From Shewanella surugensis (GTDB taxonomy: Bacteria > Pseudomonadota > Gammaproteobacteria > Enterobacterales > Shewanellaceae): a stretch of 54,200 nt of DNA. Below are positions 1-8,524 of this stretch, in pieces. How positions within the stretch are numbered: position 1 is the first letter of the stretch; each line of letters starts with the position of its first letter. The notes below the pieces were generated by a model. It did no database searches and was not told the origin of the DNA. It was given only the letters and a program-made list of their open reading frames with translations. The position numbers and the translations under genes were made by a program. Location: contig NZ_JAKIKS010000026.1 in NCBI RefSeq assembly GCF_023284005.1, positions 1 through 54,200 on the forward strand, read 5' to 3'.

Positions 1-2
1 TA

Positions 3-110
3 GCCAATGCTGAATTTTTAATTAACATGAGGCCAAGAAAGGCGTTAAACTTTCTCAGTCCTTATGAGTTTTTAACAGGTAAACGTGTGTCGCTTATTGC
101 TGAGATCTAG
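3..110 (+). pseudogene. IS30-family transposase, C-terminal end (cut by window edge)
   Basis: An open frame enters from the left edge and stops at the TAG at 108-110. Its 35 residues contain the run INMRPRKALNFLSPYEFLTG. This matches the C-terminal part of the IS30-type DDE transposase core, where an RPRK-(T/A)-L element is followed by a P-x-E-(V/F) helix near the end. Only the last part is visible, so I cannot tell whether the element is intact to the left. The DNA after the stop should contain the right inverted repeat, but with no left end in view I cannot mark it. Confidence 0.65.
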
Positions 111-180
111 GCATCAGTGACGTACAATGAATTGGATATCCATGACCTTCATTAAGCGGAGCTTAATCAATAAGACCCCT

Positions 181-200
181 GTGTGAGTGGGAACTCACGA
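181..200. repeat. Hairpin repeat, copy 1
   Basis: The sequence GTGTGAGTGGGAACTCACGA recurs identically at 587-606. The arms GTGAGT (183-188) and ACTCAC (193-198) pair across a GGGA loop. Both copies continue with a C/T-CTTA extension, and a weaker match (GCAAGCGAT versus GTAAGCGAT) lies further downstream, so the repeat unit is longer than the hairpin. Confidence 0.7.
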
Positions 201-391
201 CCTTAGCCTAACCGAAGGTGATAGATCATGATCTTAGACTGTTGCAAGCGATAAATAAGATTGAACTTAAAAGGGCCCAGTAGCCTTTTAGATAGTGAAA
301 ATACTCAGTAAAGTCCATAAGGAAGCTATCCAGCATACCCAAGAAACACTTCGAAGAAACCCTCTAGCTTTTAATCAAAGTGTAGATACAT

Positions 392-457
392 CTGTGACCT
401 TCGGCTTCAGGGATGAAGTCGTAGAGCGGCCATGGATGGCTTCACAGCGTGTCACAG
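392..457. repeat. REP-like palindromic element with CCATGGATGG core
   Basis: Outer arms CTGTGAC (392-398) and GTCACAG (451-457) enclose internal complementary GAAG/CTTC segments and the near-palindrome CCATGGATGG (430-439). The same ten bases recur twice at 13683-13692 and 13757-13766, which suggests a dispersed palindromic repeat family of this genome. Confidence 0.5.
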
Positions 458-586
458 GAGTATCTGCACAAAAGCCTGCGGCAGGGTGAATATGGCAACG
501 CCATGAGTTAATGAACGAGAAACACGGATGTTGAACTGGCGTTTAAACAGGATGTTGTTATGCGCAAGCAGTCTTCCTTGCTACTA

Positions 587-606
587 GTGTGAGTGGGAAC
601 TCACGA
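587..606. repeat. Hairpin repeat, copy 2
   Basis: Identical 20-base copy of the repeat at 181-200, with arms at 589-594 and 599-604. The two copies are 406 bp apart in direct orientation and could mark the ends of a small non-autonomous element. Confidence 0.7.
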
Positions 607-656
607 TCTTAACCCGCTGTAAGCGATGAGTAGTGATTCATATCATTTTATGTTTG

Positions 657-677
657 AGCTGCAAAAAATTGCAGCTT
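657..677 (-). terminator. Hairpin downstream of the DUF481 gene
   Basis: Arms AGCTGCAA (657-664) and TTGCAGCT (669-676) form an 8-bp stem around AAAA. It begins about 20 bases after the minus-strand stop of the DUF481 gene. There is no clear terminal U tract, so termination activity is uncertain. Confidence 0.35.
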
Positions 678-695
678 ACAATTTCGCTATACCCT

Positions 696-1439
696 TTATT
701 GAAAGGTATAAAGCAACCCTATGGTGGTGATCGTATCGGTTTGCTTAGTGCCGTCGGGGACTACTTGGGTGTATTTCATCACTGTGCCGATGGTGAAGGC
801 CCAGTCTTGAAACAGGGTGTTTTTGTAGCTCATATCTAAGGCGATAGTGTTGTTCTCTGCGCCGACTTCTGAGGTGATTGCCGCATTTAAGCTAGTGTAT
901 TCTTGCATTTTAAATTCAAAAATAGCTGCGGAGCGCAAAATGACGTCGGTACTGGCGGCGGGATCCGGAGCGGAATCGGTGGCAATAGCTAAGTTGTAAC
1001 GATAACCTGGACCGACTTCTAGGCTGAGGTTGGTTTTGCTATTATTGATCGCATCGAAGCCATAACCGCTTGAAATCGTATATATTCGAGTATAACTACC
1101 AAATCTGTCCCAGGTGGCATCACCTCGGCCGAAGACATAACCGCTATCGAGTTTATAGTTCGATTGCAGTTGTAAATCATAGCGCTCAGAGGTGGCACTT
1201 TGAGAGTCTGCGGCATAGTAAGCTTTCATGGTAGCTTCTTGTTTAGCGGTTACTGTATCGTAGACAAGTTTAGTTCTACCATTGAAACTTGTGGTATTGG
1301 TATTCCCCGTATTGAGCTGAAAACCGCCTTCTATTTCGGCAGTAAAATCACTGGGTGGTTCTTTAAAATCGGGTGGAACTAATGCCTGAGCCGATAGGGG
1401 AGTCCCTAAGGCGCAGACAACAACAATAGTTCTTAACAT
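696..1439 (-). CDS. DUF481-family outer-membrane beta-barrel protein (YdiY-like)
   Basis: A 247-residue protein with a short Sec signal peptide (about residues 1-19, cleavage near SAQA-LV). The rest is an alternating polar/hydrophobic beta-strand pattern. The opening EIEGGFQLNTGNTNTTSFNGR and the near-terminal TIGLLYTF are typical of DUF481 proteins, sometimes called salt-induced outer-membrane proteins, predicted to be beta-barrels. The transport or structural role of the family is not established. The gene stands alone and is divergent from the rpsF operon; a 7-bp inverted repeat (1459-1478) lies just upstream of its start. The start is the first ATG of the frame and its ribosome binding site is weak. 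Confidence 0.85.
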   Translation of the reverse strand: MLRTIVVVCALGTPLSAQALVPPDFKEPPSDFTAEIEGGFQLNTGNTNTTSFNGRTKLVYDTVTAKQEATMKAYYAADSQSATSERYDLQLQSNYKLDSGYVFGRGDATWDRFGSYTRIYTISSGYGFDAINNSKTNLSLEVGPGYRYNLAIATDSAPDPAASTDVILRSAAIFEFKMQEYTSLNAAITSEVGAENNTIALDMSYKNTLFQDWAFTIGTVMKYTQVVPDGTKQTDTITTIGLLYTFQ

Positions 1440-1549
1440 GACACTGAATTCTTGGAGGCCTAATTGGCCTAAATTAGGTTTTTCTAATAGTTGGGTATCA
1501 TACCGATAATGGCGAGGTGAGCAATGAAAATTAGCATTAAAGTTATCGC

Positions 1550-1578
1550 TTGAATTAAAGGGGGGGTTTGTGTAATAC
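1550..1578 (+). promoter_or_regulatory. Sigma-70 promoter of the rpsF operon
   Basis: A TTGAAT -35 (1550-1555) and TAATAC -10 (1573-1578) are separated by 17 bp. A GC-rich discriminator (TGCGCCGC) follows, as is common for promoters of ribosomal-protein genes under stringent control. The predicted transcript starts about 90 bases before rpsF. Confidence 0.65.
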
Positions 1579-1672
1579 TGCGCCGCTTAATTCAGTCACT
1601 TTAATTCGTTCCTTGCCTCTATTTGGTCTGACTGAACCAAGAATGAGGCTAGATAACCGTAAGGAGCAAAAA

Positions 1673-2104
1673 ATGCGTCATTATGAGATCGTATTTTTGG
1701 TTCACCCTGATCAGAGTGAACAAGTACCTGGCATGATTGAGCGTTACACTGGGATTTTTACCCAAGCTGGCGGTCAAGTTCATCGTTTAGAAGATTGGGG
1801 CCGTCGTCAACTGGCTTACCCAATCATCGAATTGCATAAAGCTCACTATGTTCTTATGAACGTAGAGACAACTGCAGAATCGATTGAAGAATTAGAAACA
1901 GCTTTTCGTTTCAACGACGCTGTTCTGCGTAGCATGGTTATGCGTACTAAAGCAGCCATCACTGAAGCATCTCCAATGGCTAAAGCAAAAGATGAGCGTG
2001 ATACTCGTCGTGACGGTGAGCGTGAATCGCGTCCTGTTACTGAAGCTGCTCCAGCTATTGCCACTGAAGAAGTGAAAGAAAGCGCAGAAAAAACAGCTGA
2101 GTAA
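1673..2104 (+). CDS. rpsF: 30S ribosomal protein S6
   Basis: A 143-residue S6 protein starting [20 protein letters not shown], the canonical first strand and helix of the family. It binds 16S rRNA together with S18 in the platform of the small subunit. The frame is open 35 codons further upstream, but the ATG at 1673 is chosen because AAGGAG (1661-1666) lies just ahead of it. The C-terminal 40 residues are a charged, disordered Glu/Ala/Lys tail, longer than in E. coli S6. First gene of the rpsF-priB-rpsR-rplI operon. Confidence 0.97.
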   Translation: MRHYEIVFLVHPDQSEQVPGMIERYTGIFTQAGGQVHRLEDWGRRQLAYPIIELHKAHYVLMNVETTAESIEELETAFRFNDAVLRSMVMRTKAAITEASPMAKAKDERDTRRDGERESRPVTEAAPAIATEEVKESAEKTAE

Positions 2105-2112
2105 GTTTTTCT

Positions 2113-2657
<545 letters not shown>

Positions 2658-2684
2658 TACTGCAATTATTTAGAGGAATTAATA

Positions 2685-3137
2685 ATGAACGTTATTTTAC
2701 TTGATAAAATTGCTAACCTAGGCAACTTAGGTGACCAAGTTTCAGTTAAAGCGGGTTACGCACGTAACTTCCTTTTACCTCAAGGTAAAGCGGTTGTTGC
2801 TAACGCTGCAAACACTGAAGTTTTTGAAGCTCGTCGTGCTGAATTAGAAGCTAAATTAGCCGGTGAACTATCAATTGCTAACACTCGTGCAGAAAAACTA
2901 GCTGCATTAGCAAGCGTTGTTATCGCTTCTAAAGCGGGTGATGAAGGCAAGCTATTCGGTTCAATTGGTAACCGTGATATTGCTGACGCAGTAACCGCTG
3001 CGGGTGTTGAATTGGCTAAAAGTGAAGTTCGTCTTTCACTAGGTGCATTGCGCAATACTGGTGATTTCGAAATTGAAGTCCAGTTACACACTGAAGTTAA
3101 AGCGACTGTGAAAATCTCTGTTGTTGCAGAAGATTAA
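2685..3137 (+). CDS. rplI: 50S ribosomal protein L9
   Basis: A 150-residue L9 with the N-terminal rRNA-binding domain ([19 protein letters not shown], then [15 protein letters not shown]), a long charged linking helix and a C-terminal domain ([15 protein letters not shown]). L9 sits at the base of the L1 stalk. A GAGGAATTA ribosome binding site precedes the ATG. Last gene of the operon; an intrinsic terminator follows within 20 bases. Confidence 0.98.
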   Translation: MNVILLDKIANLGNLGDQVSVKAGYARNFLLPQGKAVVANAANTEVFEARRAELEAKLAGELSIANTRAEKLAALASVVIASKAGDEGKLFGSIGNRDIADAVTAAGVELAKSEVRLSLGALRNTGDFEIEVQLHTEVKATVKISVVAED

Positions 3138-3154
3138 TTTTCAAAAGCTTTAAT

Positions 3155-3185
3155 AAAAACACCGCCTTCATGGCGGTGTTTTTTT
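3155..3185 (+). terminator. Rho-independent terminator of the rpsF-rplI operon
   Basis: A stem of AACACCGCC paired with GGCGGTGTT around TTCAT is followed by a run of T. The matching A run on the 5' side may also let it work for the minus-strand HdeA-like gene that ends at 3227. Confidence 0.9.
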
Positions 3186-3226
3186 ATCTGAAATAGATTA
3201 TATTAATCTGTTATATTCGTTTCAAA

Positions 3227-3547
3227 CTAGTGTTTATCATTGGGCTTTTTTGGCGGTAATCCTGTTTTAGTTGATGCTTTTACGGCATCAGAAACTTTCG
3301 CTTTTGGATTTTGCTTACAAAAATCAACTACATCATCAACTTCAACATTATCTAGTTCATCCACTTCGACAATATTCACATTACCGGCATCGTTAACACC
3401 GACAATGTATCCCACGACAACAGGGACGAGATCATCGTCTACTTGCAAAAAATCTTGACACTTTAGATCTTTTACTGGGGTGTGATGAGCCATGCTAAAG
3501 GGACTGATTAAGATTAGGGGCAGCAAGATAAGTGGTAAAAATTTCAT
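3227..3547 (-). CDS. HdeA/HdeB-like small periplasmic protein
   Basis: A 106-residue protein with a clear signal peptide (residues 1-20, ISPFSMA cleavage). The mature part matches the HdeA pattern: a K-C-x-D-F-L-x-V-D opening, a hydrophobic VPVVVGYIVG helix, and a second Cys in a V-x-x-x-C-K-x-(N) context. C30 and C77 should form the single HdeA-type disulfide. HdeA proteins are ATP-independent periplasmic chaperones that unfold at low pH; whether this one is acid-activated is unknown. The start at 3547 is preferred over the open frame to 3571 because GGAG lies just upstream. It is on the same strand as, and 233 bp downstream of, the second giant curlin gene, so a link with amyloid export is possible but inferred. 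Confidence 0.7.
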   Translation of the reverse strand: MKFLPLILLPLILISPFSMAHHTPVKDLKCQDFLQVDDDLVPVVVGYIVGVNDAGNVNIVEVDELDNVEVDDVVDFCKQNPKAKVSDAVKASTKTGLPPKKPNDKH

Positions 3548-3702
3548 AGTGTTCTCCAAAATTAACGTCATTAATAGTAGACAAGGATTGTTTTAAGTCG
3601 TCCACATACAGCTGAGCGATCTGAAATGGTGGTCAATTTTCAGGGCGCTTGAGTATAAAGTGTAGTCAAAGATAAAGGGTTTGGATAAATCTTAAGGTGG
3701 AC

Positions 3703-3773
3703 ACAGAGAGACGAAGCCCTCTGTTATCTTTTGTGCAAGTGATATCACACTAACTGATTCTCTCTTGAGAGAA
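3703..3773 (-). terminator. Double-hairpin 3' region of the second curlin gene
   Basis: Two stems lie just after the curlin stop on the minus strand: TTCTCT/AGAGAA around CTTG (3758-3773) and ACAGAG/CTCTGT (3703-3724). Between them is the near-palindromic GTGATATCAC. Nearly the same arrangement follows the first giant curlin gene (5854-5927), so the paralogues share a duplicated 3' region. Confidence 0.5.
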
Positions 3774-3780
3774 AGTCAAA

Positions 3781-5520
3781 TTAGTGTTGAATAATCGTCG
3801 CTACGTTGAAGTCACCTGCTTGTGAAACAAGCAGGTTGTTTTGGCTACCATATTGCCCACCGATGACGGTGTTGTTATTGTCCGTTTGTGTGATCTCAAG
3901 CTGGTTAGCTTCACCGACAACAACAAATTCCAATTGGTCATCACCACCAATCCAGTTACTGTTACCCGTTTGAGTCATTATCGCGATATTTTCATCACCA
4001 TCAATGATCAGGGCTATTAAGTTAAGATCGCCAGATTGTGTCGCTTCAACATTAATGTTTCTTTCACCGATAACCTTTATAAGGCTTACGTTGTCGTTAC
4101 CCTCTTGTTCCAAATCCACTTCGTTGCTCTCACCATTGATAGCAGCATAACCGAAGTTACCGTTACCTGCTTGAGTCATATCAATATTGTTATTATTACC
4201 GTTAGCGAAAGCAGAAAGAGTATTGGCGGCACCATTAGCGTTGAGACTTAAGTTGTTATCATCACCGCTAACGCGAGTGAGGCTGAAGTTTCGGGTGCCT
4301 TTTTGCCGTGTTTGAGTGCTGTTTTCATTGCCAATAGTCTGAGTGCTTAAACTATTCTGGCGGCCATTTTGGATTGAAAAATCATCATTATTGTCCCCTT
4401 GAGTACTCATTACCGTATCATTATCATTGCCTGCTTGATGGACGTTGGCGGTGTTGCTATCTCGGATATAAGAAACGTGTATATTGTTGCCGTCACCATC
4501 AGTGAAAGCGTTAATGGTATTGTTTAGGCCATCAGAGTCGAGTACTAAGCTGTTATCATCCCCATAAATTTCGGTAATGGTGGCGTTAGTGGTGCCTGCT
4601 TGTTCTATCTTTATTTCATTGCCAGAACCGATAAGCGGATAAACTAAATTGGAGTTGCCTAAACCTTCTTGGGTAACGATAGAATTATTATCATTACCAT
4701 CAATAACGTTGGTCGTAGCATTACGATGACCAGACTGTTCTAAAGAGATCTTGTTATTATTCCCAATGTTGTGGGCATCTGTAAAATTAAGTGAGCCCTG
4801 TTGTTTGACTTGAGTGTGGTTATCGTTACCGACTGATTTTACTTGTCCAACATTGTCATTGCCTTCAGCGCTAACGATGGTTCCGTTGTCCCATCCATCT
4901 TGTTTGATTTTTGCAAAATTGTTCGCGCCTATTGAGCTGATGTTTGTGGCGTTCGTATCACCAAACTGCATTACTTGTGCCCTATTTTCATCGCCTAGAT
5001 GGCTGATGATGACACCGTTATTAAATCCAATTTGTTCACTACTGGCTGTGTTGCTATTGCCTATTAATAGTATGTTGGCTGCGTTTTCATCATGATGCTG
5101 CTTGATATTGGTGAGGTTATTGTTACCGACCGTGTCGTTAATAGTTGCGTTGGAATAACCTGTTTGATTCACTGTGGATACGTTTTCATTGCCTTGCTGA
5201 AAGACGTAAGTGACATGATCATTATCGACTTGGTTGATACCGACGTTGTTTTCAATACCTCTAGTATTAACAAAGCTGAAACTGCCAAGACCCGTTTGTA
5301 GTACCTGAGTAGTTTGTTCATCACCGATTTGATTGATAATGGCAGTGTGGTGACCACCTGCTTGTTTAACGATAGTATTTTGCCCGATGACATTGCCATT
5401 AGTCGCCGTGCTCTGGTTGATTTCGGTGGTGTTATTTGATGCGGCGAATGCAATAGAGCTCAGCCCAAAACTTAGCGTAATGGCAATAGCGAGTGTGGAT
5501 TTTTTTGTTGCTAATATCAT
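3781..5520 (-). CDS. Giant curlin-repeat protein 2 (CsgA-like amyloid subunit)
   Basis: A 579-residue secreted protein, nearly four times the length of E. coli CsgA. Signal peptide 1-27 (FGLSSIAFA cleavage) is followed by an N-rich segment and then more than twenty strand-loop-strand repeats of about 22 residues. Each is built on a G-x-x-N-x5-Q-x-G-x-x-N pattern typical of curlin, though many repeats are acidic and D/N rich. The C terminus (VSQAGDFNVATIIQH) is almost the same as in the upstream paralogue, and the last 200 residues are the best conserved. Curlins form extracellular cross-beta fibres in biofilm. The ATG has AAGGAA upstream. It is the third gene of the minus-strand cluster, separated by 413 bp from the second, so it may have its own promoter. 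Confidence 0.88.
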   Translation of the reverse strand: MILATKKSTLAIAITLSFGLSSIAFAASNNTTEINQSTATNGNVIGQNTIVKQAGGHHTAIINQIGDEQTTQVLQTGLGSFSFVNTRGIENNVGINQVDNDHVTYVFQQGNENVSTVNQTGYSNATINDTVGNNNLTNIKQHHDENAANILLIGNSNTASSEQIGFNNGVIISHLGDENRAQVMQFGDTNATNISSIGANNFAKIKQDGWDNGTIVSAEGNDNVGQVKSVGNDNHTQVKQQGSLNFTDAHNIGNNNKISLEQSGHRNATTNVIDGNDNNSIVTQEGLGNSNLVYPLIGSGNEIKIEQAGTTNATITEIYGDDNSLVLDSDGLNNTINAFTDGDGNNIHVSYIRDSNTANVHQAGNDNDTVMSTQGDNNDDFSIQNGRQNSLSTQTIGNENSTQTRQKGTRNFSLTRVSGDDNNLSLNANGAANTLSAFANGNNNNIDMTQAGNGNFGYAAINGESNEVDLEQEGNDNVSLIKVIGERNINVEATQSGDLNLIALIIDGDENIAIMTQTGNSNWIGGDDQLEFVVVGEANQLEITQTDNNNTVIGGQYGSQNNLLVSQAGDFNVATIIQH

Positions 5521-5933
5521 AAGCGTTCCTTGTTTATGTAGTGAATTTTATTGTTCGCTGAGGTATTCGTTAGGTATCTATTATGGGCGTTAAGTTAGAT
5601 ATCAATTGATGGAACGGTGAATGTGTTGAAATAAGCGATTCATTGGGGACTATCGTTAACAATACCACTCCTTTGTATTGGGCTAACGGGTGTTGAGAAG
5701 TGATGCTTGATATCCATAATGTCAGCTAGTGTCAGATACAAACTTAACTGTGTTCTTTGAGTAATTTATCGGTATATGCAAATATTGTCATCGGAAGGAA
5801 GTCTATTTATCAATTATTATTTTATGAGGATGGAGAAAGATGGGGGAAAAGATAACAGAGAGCAGAAGCTCTCTGTTTCATTTTGTGCAAGCGATATCAC
5901 ACTAACGGTGTTTTCTCTTGAGAGAAAGCCGAA
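5521..5933. other. Long spacer between the two giant curlin genes
   Basis: 413 bp without an open frame of interest. The right part holds the 3' hairpins of the upstream curlin gene. A CAATAC/GTATTG hairpin lies near 5670-5690. A promoter for the downstream curlin gene would fit here but I cannot place one with confidence. Confidence 0.5.
5854..5927 (-). terminator. Double-hairpin 3' region of the first giant curlin gene
   Basis: On the minus strand a TTTCTC/GAGAAA hairpin (5912-5927) is followed by a perfect 9-bp stem AACAGAGAG/CTCTCTGTT (5854-5862 with 5869-5877) and a short T-rich tract. This is the same two-hairpin layout, with the GATATCACACTAAC core between, as at 3703-3773. Confidence 0.55.
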
Positions 5934-7577
5934 TTAATTTTGGATGACAGTCGCAGTATTGAAGTCACCTGTTTGTGAAACAACGATGTTGTTGTTAGTA
6001 CCGAATTGAGAACCGGATACTAAGTTGTCGTTACCACTTTGTGCAACCATTAAGCTGTTACCTTCACCCACAACAGAAAATGCAGATTGGTCATCACCAC
6101 CGATCCAGTTACCGTTACCTGATTGAGTCATCATGACGATGTTCTCATCACCCTCGATGATAAGGTCAATTAAGTTAAGATCGCCTGATTGTGTTGCTTC
6201 AATATCAACGTTTCTTTCACCCATAACAGTGATAAGCGTCTCGTTATCGTTGCCATCTTGCTCAACATCCACTTCGTTACGTTCACCAAGGACATCAACA
6301 TAACCGAAGTTAGTGTTACCTTCTTGAGCAATTTCGATGTCGTTGTTATTGCCATCAGCAAAAGCAACGATAGTGTTGCTTAGACCGTCAGAGTTTAGAT
6401 CGAGGTTGTTATCATCACCATAAATACCAACAGTAGCGAAGTTAGTCGTGCCTTCTTGATCTAAGTCTAAGTCATTTTCATTACCAAAAACTTGGAATTC
6501 AACGGCGTTTGCTTCACCTGCTTGATGAATATCGAGGCTGTTGTCATCACCTTGAAGCTCAGCAAGCATCGTGTCGCCAATGATGTTGTTGCTGCCAGAT
6601 TGAGCAATTTCAACATCGTTGTCGTTACCACTTGCAAAATCGAGGAAGCTAGTGTTATTAAAACCAGTTTGCTCCATTTCGATTTCATTGTCTGAACCGA
6701 CTAAAGAGTAGACTGAACTGGCGTTTTCATCACCTTCTTGGGTGATCATGAAGTGGTTGTCGTTACCGTCAACACCTTGAATCGCCGCTAAGTTTTCATT
6801 ACCCACTTGAGATATTTCAGCATCGTTGTTATTACCCACATTCATGCCGCGTTCAATACCTGTCATTGCTGCAAGGTTGTTGTCACCCAGTTGTGAGATG
6901 CGGACATCGTTGTCCTCACCTTCTACTTGAGAAATGGCGATGTTAGTCACACCTTCTTGGCTAATAACAGCTGTGTTTGTGTTACCCATGTACTCAACGG
7001 TCGCGTCATTTTGTACGCCATTTTGCATAACATCTGCGTAGTTGCTGTCACCCGTTAGGCTAATGGCTGTTTGGTTTGAAGTGTCATACTGATTGACCGT
7101 TACTAGGCTGCCATTACCCTGAGAAGTGATCTGTGCATCATTTTGAGAACCGTCTTGCATGACATCGGTGATGTTATTGTCACCCACGCTGCTAATATTC
7201 GCTTGGTTAAAGAAGTCATATTGAGCAACACTGGTGTCATTATTACTGCCTTCTTGATTAACGGTCGCAATGTGCCAATCATCAGCTTGGTCGATATCAA
7301 CGTTGTTTTCAACACCTCTAGAATTAACATAAGCTTCAGCCCACACACCGTCCTGCATGACAGTGGCCGTTTGCCCGTCGCCAATTTGATCGACAGTGGT
7401 GATGTGCATAGTCCCTGTTTGCTTAACATAAGCTTCTTGGCCCATAGGCTCGCCCGCAGCGACAGTCGTTTGATTGACGTGCGTGGTGTTATCAGAAGCG
7501 GCTAACGCTGAAGCACTGAATCCTAAACTTGCTGCAACAGCAAGTGAAATAATGGATTTCTTTGTAGATGATTTCAT
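5934..7577 (-). CDS. Giant curlin-repeat protein 1 (CsgA-like amyloid subunit)
   Basis: A 547-residue protein with signal peptide 1-26 (GFSASALA cleavage), then an N-terminal segment (ASDNTTHVNQTTVAAG) and more than twenty curlin-type repeats with regularly spaced Gln and Asn. The repeats are notably acidic (GDDNN, GDENI, VDVEQDG). The C-terminal region from about residue 370 is closely similar to the next paralogue, including MGERNVDIEATQSGDLNLI. The start at 7577 is preferred over the ATG two codons earlier because AGGGA lies at good spacing. It follows the CsgB-like gene by 22 bp, so both are probably co-transcribed. Curlin subunits normally need CsgG/E/F for export; none is in this window. 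Confidence 0.88.
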   Translation of the reverse strand: MKSSTKKSIISLAVAASLGFSASALAASDNTTHVNQTTVAAGEPMGQEAYVKQTGTMHITTVDQIGDGQTATVMQDGVWAEAYVNSRGVENNVDIDQADDWHIATVNQEGSNNDTSVAQYDFFNQANISSVGDNNITDVMQDGSQNDAQITSQGNGSLVTVNQYDTSNQTAISLTGDSNYADVMQNGVQNDATVEYMGNTNTAVISQEGVTNIAISQVEGEDNDVRISQLGDNNLAAMTGIERGMNVGNNNDAEISQVGNENLAAIQGVDGNDNHFMITQEGDENASSVYSLVGSDNEIEMEQTGFNNTSFLDFASGNDNDVEIAQSGSNNIIGDTMLAELQGDDNSLDIHQAGEANAVEFQVFGNENDLDLDQEGTTNFATVGIYGDDNNLDLNSDGLSNTIVAFADGNNNDIEIAQEGNTNFGYVDVLGERNEVDVEQDGNDNETLITVMGERNVDIEATQSGDLNLIDLIIEGDENIVMMTQSGNGNWIGGDDQSAFSVVGEGNSLMVAQSGNDNLVSGSQFGTNNNIVVSQTGDFNTATVIQN

Positions 7578-7599
7578 AAGCATTCCCTGTTTTATGTTA

Positions 7600-8031
7600 T
7601 TAATATTGTGTTATTGATATCGAGGCATTATCGGCAATTTGCTCTATTGAGAAATTAGCGCTGCCAAGTTGATTTAAGTGGACTAAATTATTGTCACCGA
7701 CTTGAATGATAGCGGCTTGATTATCGTTACCGATTTGATCGAGCTCTATCCGGTTACGTTCCCCAAGTTGCGAAATATCCGCTTGGTTACCTAATCCTAC
7801 TTGTAAAAGCTCTGCATAATTTTCATTACCAGATTGGATCAAGTTCGCCTGATTCATCTCACCGAGTTGAGAAAGGTGAATAAGATTATCTCGACCGCTT
7901 CTTTCCAGCAGTGTTTGGAGGGTGACGGGTAATTCATACGTCCCATTGATATTGCCGAGTTCATCAGCGCTGGCGCTGAAACTGCAAACCTGACAAACAG
8001 TGGCGAATAACAAGGTTTTAAAAGCTGACAA
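7600..8031 (-). CDS. csgB: CsgB-like curlin nucleator
   Basis: A 143-residue protein, close to the usual CsgB length of about 150. Signal peptide 1-22 (SFSASA-DE) is followed by about eight half-repeats of 11 residues on the pattern Q-(x)-G-x-x-N-x-(A)-x-(I/L) (for example SQLGERNRIELDQIGNDN). In curli, CsgB anchors to the cell surface and seeds CsgA polymerisation. Its conventional size and first position before two giant CsgA-like genes support the nucleator role. The start is a TTG preceded by AAGGAG (on the minus strand). Confidence 0.8.
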   Translation of the reverse strand: MSAFKTLLFATVCQVCSFSASADELGNINGTYELPVTLQTLLERSGRDNLIHLSQLGEMNQANLIQSGNENYAELLQVGLGNQADISQLGERNRIELDQIGNDNQAAIIQVGDNNLVHLNQLGSANFSIEQIADNASISITQY

Positions 8032-8524
8032 TGAACACTCCTTTGTGTTTGGTTGAATAAACTTTAGTTACTCTTTTCTATTCAACCTATTAGCTATCCA
8101 TAAGACTTGGTCGACCCCATGCCTCATGATCCAAGTTATTGATAAATCTACAGGCATATAAATTTGTCGCAATCGGAAGAAAGTCTATTTATTCGTTCGA
8201 TTATAAATGTATAAATATCGTTCAAATATTGCTTATTTAATTGTTTTTAATAAGTTTAAATTATTTTTATTTGTTTTTAAATGAACGGGCTCACCCAATA
8301 GAGCTAGTAACAAAGTTGTAAAGAATGTTAAAAAACTTTTAAATATTGATTTTGCATGTTACCTATTCTCCTGCTTACTAATTTAAAGTTAAGTAAAGCA
8401 TGTATCTTTTTTTACTTTTCACTTTTGGCTTTGAGGCTATCGTTTCTTCTAAATTAAACGAAGGGTTACAAGGAAGTGAAATGGATTCTCTAAAATGTAA
8501 AAAAACTAAATAGGAAGCCAATTT
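8032..8524. promoter_or_regulatory. Divergent intergenic region between curlin operon and protease
   Basis: A 493-bp, strongly AT-rich spacer with no credible open frame. It must carry the promoters of the minus-strand curlin cluster and the plus-strand protease. Long AT-rich control regions are usual for curli operons (CsgD, H-NS and IHF binding), but I see no specific operator that I could name. Confidence 0.5.

Larger units (their letters stand above)
111..695. other. Repeat-rich intergenic DNA without a convincing gene
   Basis: This 585-bp stretch holds two copies of a hairpin-forming repeat (181-200 and 587-606), a larger inverted repeat around a CCATGGATGG core (392-457) and a hairpin at 657-676. 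The only open frame (GTG 295 to 489, 64 codons) runs through the inverted repeat and has no ribosome binding site, so I treat it as non-coding. Nothing else is recognised. Confidence 0.6.

Noticed and set aside
295..489. 64-codon open frame from GTG at 295
   Set aside because: It runs through the palindromic CCATGGATGG element, has no ribosome binding site, and looks like a chance frame in repeat DNA.
4036..7505. Several plus-strand open frames of 60-120 codons opposite the curlin genes
   Set aside because: They mirror the repeat structure of the minus-strand genes, have no ribosome binding sites and biased, low-complexity translations.
3781..8031. Regularly spaced short repeats that might suggest a CRISPR array
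   Set aside because: The repeats are coding, about 66 bp (22 codons) apart and degenerate, with the Gln/Asn/Gly pattern of curlin; there are no spacers or cas genes.
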